Notes under the pieces: generated by a model
What the model saw: the letters and a program-made list of their open reading frames with translations, nothing else
What the model was told of the DNA's origin: nothing
Database searches by the model: none
DNA from: Alphaproteobacteria bacterium
GTDB taxonomy: Bacteria > Pseudomonadota > Alphaproteobacteria > ATCC43930 > CGMCC-115725
Direction of reading: 5' to 3'
Assembly: GCA_030040495.1 (NCBI GenBank)
Contig: JASHTP010000034.1
Coordinates: 1 to 6,484 of the forward strand
Length of the DNA stretch: 6,484 bases
In this document: positions 4,711 through 6,484 of the stretch, piece after piece
Numbering within the stretch: position 1 is the stretch's first letter
Layout: each line of letters starts with the position of its first letter
Program-made: the position numbers and the translations under genes

Positions 4711-6030
4711 TCAGCCGGCTTCGGCCGGGACGGGGAGCGTCAGCCCGTGCACATGGCGCAGATCGGCGCCGCCGAATTTTGCCTGCCGCGTCACCGCGCC
4801 GACGAAGCTCGCGCCGGCGAGGCGGGCGTCGGTGAAGTCGGCGCCGGAAAGGTCGCCGCGCTGGAAGTCGGCATTGAGCAGCGAGGCGCCGCGCAGCGAG
4901 GCGTTGCAGAGACGCGCATTCCACAGCCGGGCCTGGTCGAGGTTGCTGCGGCGCGCATGGGCGGCGTCACCGTCGAGCACGACGGCGTCGAGATTGACGT
5001 CGGAGAGGTTCGCGTGCGACAGGAAGGCCTGCCGCATTACCGCCGCGCGCATGTCGGCGCCGCGGAAATCGGCGCGGTCGAGCGTCGCGAGCGTCAGGTC
5101 GATCACCATCAGCTTGGCGCCGTTGAAGCGTGCCCCGGTGAGCACGCAGTTGAGCAGCACCGCGCCCGAGAGATCGCGGTTCTGCAGATCGACGGCGCCG
5201 AGCTCGATGCCGGAAAGCTGCAGGCGCTTGCCCTCCGCGCCGAGCGAGCGCACCCAGGCTTCGTGCGCCGTCACCAGCTCGTCGAGCGAGGCCGGCAGCG
5301 TCTGTTTGTCCTTGGGCACGTTGAGCGCGCCGATGCTGGCGGCGCGAGCGGGATCGTCGAGCACCGCGCCGAGCATGTCGGCACCGTCCATGATCACGCC
5401 GTACCAGCGGATGTTGGTGAGCACGCTGCCGCGCAGCGAGCAGCCCGCTAGGTTCGCCTGCGACAGGTCGGCGTTCTCTAGCACGGCGCCGGTGAGATTG
5501 GCGTTGCGCAGGTCGATGCGCACCAGGTTGGCGCCGCGCAGAATGGCGTTGGTGAGGTCGGCGCGCACCGCGAAGCCGCCGGCGAGCTTGGCGCGGGTGA
5601 GGTTGGCCCCGGTCAGGTTGGCGATGACGAGCTCGACCGGCAGCACCTCGAGATCGATGGGCGCGAGGCCGCCTTTCTTGTCGGCGCGCAGCAGCGTGCC
5701 TTCGCGCAGGTCCGCCTCGAACAGCACGGCGCCGGTGAGGTCGGCGCCGCGCAGGCAGGCGCCGCGGATGTCGGCGCGCGACAGGTTGGCGCCTTGCAGC
5801 TGCGCCATGCGCATGTCGGCACCGAAGAAGTTGCCGCCGCTGAAATCGGCGCCCTTGGCGCTGACGCGGTGGAGCGAGGCGCCGGTGAAGTCGACGCCGG
5901 CGAAATCGAGCCCCGAAAGGTCGAGCCCGGTCAGGTCGTGATAGGCGAGCTGAGGCCGCAATGCCCCGCGCTGGCCGCGGCGAAATCGCGCATTGCCCTC
6001 GGCGAGGCGCGCGAGGGCTGACTGGTCCAC
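4711..6030 (-). CDS. Large pentapeptide-repeat protein with two repeat blocks
   Basis: A pentapeptide-repeat protein of 439 residues from the GTG at 6030. Repeats of the form A(D/N)LxG give a right-handed quadrilateral beta-helix. Block 1 covers about residues 33-225, with a 16-residue interruption near 118-134 (KKGGLAPIDLEVLPVE). A helical linker of roughly 45 residues follows, then block 2 at about 273-430. There is no signal peptide or transmembrane helix, so a cytosolic location is likely. The frame is open up to an ATG at 6225 (504 residues). I chose GTG because GGGGAG precedes it by 9 nt, the extra 65 residues have an arbitrary Cys/Pro/Phe-rich composition with no repeats, and the ATG at 6225 has no ribosome binding site and lies in AT-rich DNA. 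Family members range from DNA-mimicking gyrase protectors (Qnr, MfpA, about 190-220 residues, one uninterrupted helix) to many of unknown function; this one is unlike Qnr in size and shape. Confidence 0.9.
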   Translation of the reverse strand: MDQSALARLAEGNARFRRGQRGALRPQLAYHDLTGLDLSGLDFAGVDFTGASLHRVSAKGADFSGGNFFGADMRMAQLQGANLSRADIRGACLRGADLTGAVLFEADLREGTLLRADKKGGLAPIDLEVLPVELVIANLTGANLTRAKLAGGFAVRADLTNAILRGANLVRIDLRNANLTGAVLENADLSQANLAGCSLRGSVLTNIRWYGVIMDGADMLGAVLDDPARAASIGALNVPKDKQTLPASLDELVTAHEAWVRSLGAEGKRLQLSGIELGAVDLQNRDLSGAVLLNCVLTGARFNGAKLMVIDLTLATLDRADFRGADMRAAVMRQAFLSHANLSDVNLDAVVLDGDAAHARRSNLDQARLWNARLCNASLRGASLLNADFQRGDLSGADFTDARLAGASFVGAVTRQAKFGGADLRHVHGLTLPVPAEAG

Positions 6031-6264
6031 TTTGATCCGCTCCCCATGCACGGGGCTTGGTCCTTTCGGTGTCGCCGGACCGCCATGAAACCAATGAAAG
6101 GTAAAGCAGCGATTAGCGAAAAAAGTTGTTCGCAGCCGCGTAAAAATTGATCGATCGACCGCCCAAGCGCAGGGGGAAGCGGGACCTGGGGGACAGGGCC
6201 GCCCCGGCACGACCGAATATCGCATAATGTATATTATGGGAAATAAAGCCGGGCACGACGCCGT
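6031..6264 (-). promoter_or_regulatory. Upstream region of the pentapeptide-repeat gene
   Basis: This 234-bp stretch lies between the SPOR-like gene stop and the preferred GTG start. It contains the only markedly AT-rich DNA of the window, around 6085-6150 and 6211-6250, as expected of a promoter region. Visible elements are the ribosome binding site (GGGGAG, 6045-6040 on the minus strand), an 8-bp palindrome TCGATCGA, and the inverted repeat at 6223-6238. No single -35/-10 pair stands out enough to name. Confidence 0.4.
6223..6238. repeat. AT-rich inverted repeat CATAAT-GTAT-ATTATG
   Basis: Six-base arms around a 4-nt centre form an AT-rich dyad in very GC-rich DNA. It is enclosed by a looser pair, CCCGGC (6203-6208) and GCCGGG (6248-6253). 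It lies 27 bp beyond the SPOR-like gene stop and about 190 bp ahead of the pentapeptide gene. An operator or promoter element is more likely than a terminator because the arms are AT-rich and no U-tract follows. Confidence 0.35.
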
Positions 6265-6484
6265 TCATTTCGCGGCCTGCCACGAGACCACTTCGGCCTG
6301 GTGCCCTTCGCTGGCACTGAACTCCTGCGCCAAACGCGCCACCGAGGCGGCATCGCTGACCGGCATCAGCACCACCGGGTACCAGGCGGGCTCGCCGGGG
6401 CTTTGCGCCACCAGCACTTGCGCGGCATAGCCGCGCTTGCTGAGCTCGTCGGCAAGCCGCTCGGCATTTGCTGCAAGCAGGAAG
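6265..6484 (-). CDS. SPOR-like domain protein, C-terminal end only
   Basis: An open minus-strand frame enters from the right edge and ends at TGA 6267-6265, showing 72 C-terminal residues. They fit the beta-alpha-beta-beta-alpha-beta pattern of a SPOR domain: AERLADELSKRGYAAQVLV, a short loop, WYPVVLMPVSDAASVARLA, then GHQAEVVSW before the terminal QAAK. Comparable positions in SPOR domains read A..LA..L...G..A.V and WYRV.VGP....A..LA..L. SPOR domains bind glycan strands lacking stem peptides at division septa and usually sit at the C-terminus of envelope proteins with an N-terminal membrane anchor. That anchor is outside the window, and the first strand of the domain is cut off. The match is by pattern only and the VLMP segment is not a perfect VGP motif, so the call is moderately sure. 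Confidence 0.65.
   Translation of the reverse strand, partial: FLLAANAERLADELSKRGYAAQVLVAQSPGEPAWYPVVLMPVSDAASVARLAQEFSASEGHQAEVVSWQAAK

Noticed and set aside
3256..5451. A 731-codon open frame on the plus strand, antisense to both the efflux permease and the pentapeptide-repeat gene
   Set aside because: Its product is an Arg/Glu/Ala/Gln/His-rich string with no domain, it crosses two well-identified opposite-strand genes and their spacer, and long antisense frames are expected at this GC content.
4832..5941. A 369-codon plus-strand frame with a regular S-A-P-x-R-S pattern
   Set aside because: The regularity is the complement of the pentapeptide repeat codons on the minus strand, not an independent repeat protein.
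6031..6225. A 65-residue N-terminal extension of the pentapeptide-repeat protein from ATG 6225
   Set aside because: It has no ribosome binding site, no repeat character, an arbitrary composition and AT-rich promoter-like DNA; GTG 6030 has GGGGAG upstream.

Overview
The window is a strongly GC-rich piece of bacterial chromosome. Dense packing, the form of the MazG and CrcB proteins, and an all-GC codon style suggest a proteobacterium, most likely an alphaproteobacterium; this is inference from composition and protein character, not from a marker gene. Seven of the eight genes read on the minus strand. No rRNA, tRNA, CRISPR array, insertion sequence or phage gene is visible.

Right to left, in the direction of most transcription, the layout is as follows. 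(1) The C-terminal end of a SPOR-like protein enters at the right edge (6484-6265). (2) A pentapeptide-repeat protein (6030-4711) is followed after 54 bp by a 14-helix DHA2/EmrB-type drug efflux permease (4656-3097). (3) A secreted DUF2147 protein on the plus strand (2648-3112) converges on the permease and overlaps its 3' end by 16 bp. (4) Divergent from DUF2147 is a compact minus-strand cluster: two complete CrcB/Fluc fluoride channel subunits (2537-2142 and 2080-1691), a DUF190 protein (1686-1345) and the NTP pyrophosphohydrolase MazG (1343-540). (5) After a 198-bp gap, an unrecognised protein starts at 341 and runs off the left edge.

The best supported biological unit is the fluoride-resistance cluster. 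The two CrcB paralogues have opposite Arg/Lys bias across the membrane, as expected for a fixed-topology heterodimer rather than two dual-topology homodimers. DUF190 is a frequent partner of CrcB. Its ribosome binding site lies in the last codons of crcB2, and mazG starts 1 nt after the DUF190 stop, so a house-cleaning nucleotide pyrophosphatase appears translationally tied to fluoride export. No canonical fluoride riboswitch could be recognised upstream.

The second point of interest is the pentapeptide-repeat gene in front of an efflux permease, with an inverted repeat directly at the permease start codon. The pairing recalls known topoisomerase-poison protection loci, but this protein is twice the size of Qnr/MfpA proteins and contains two repeat blocks, so a function should not be assumed. 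Nothing here amounts to a clearly new system; the CrcB/CrcB/DUF190/MazG linkage is the strongest candidate for one.
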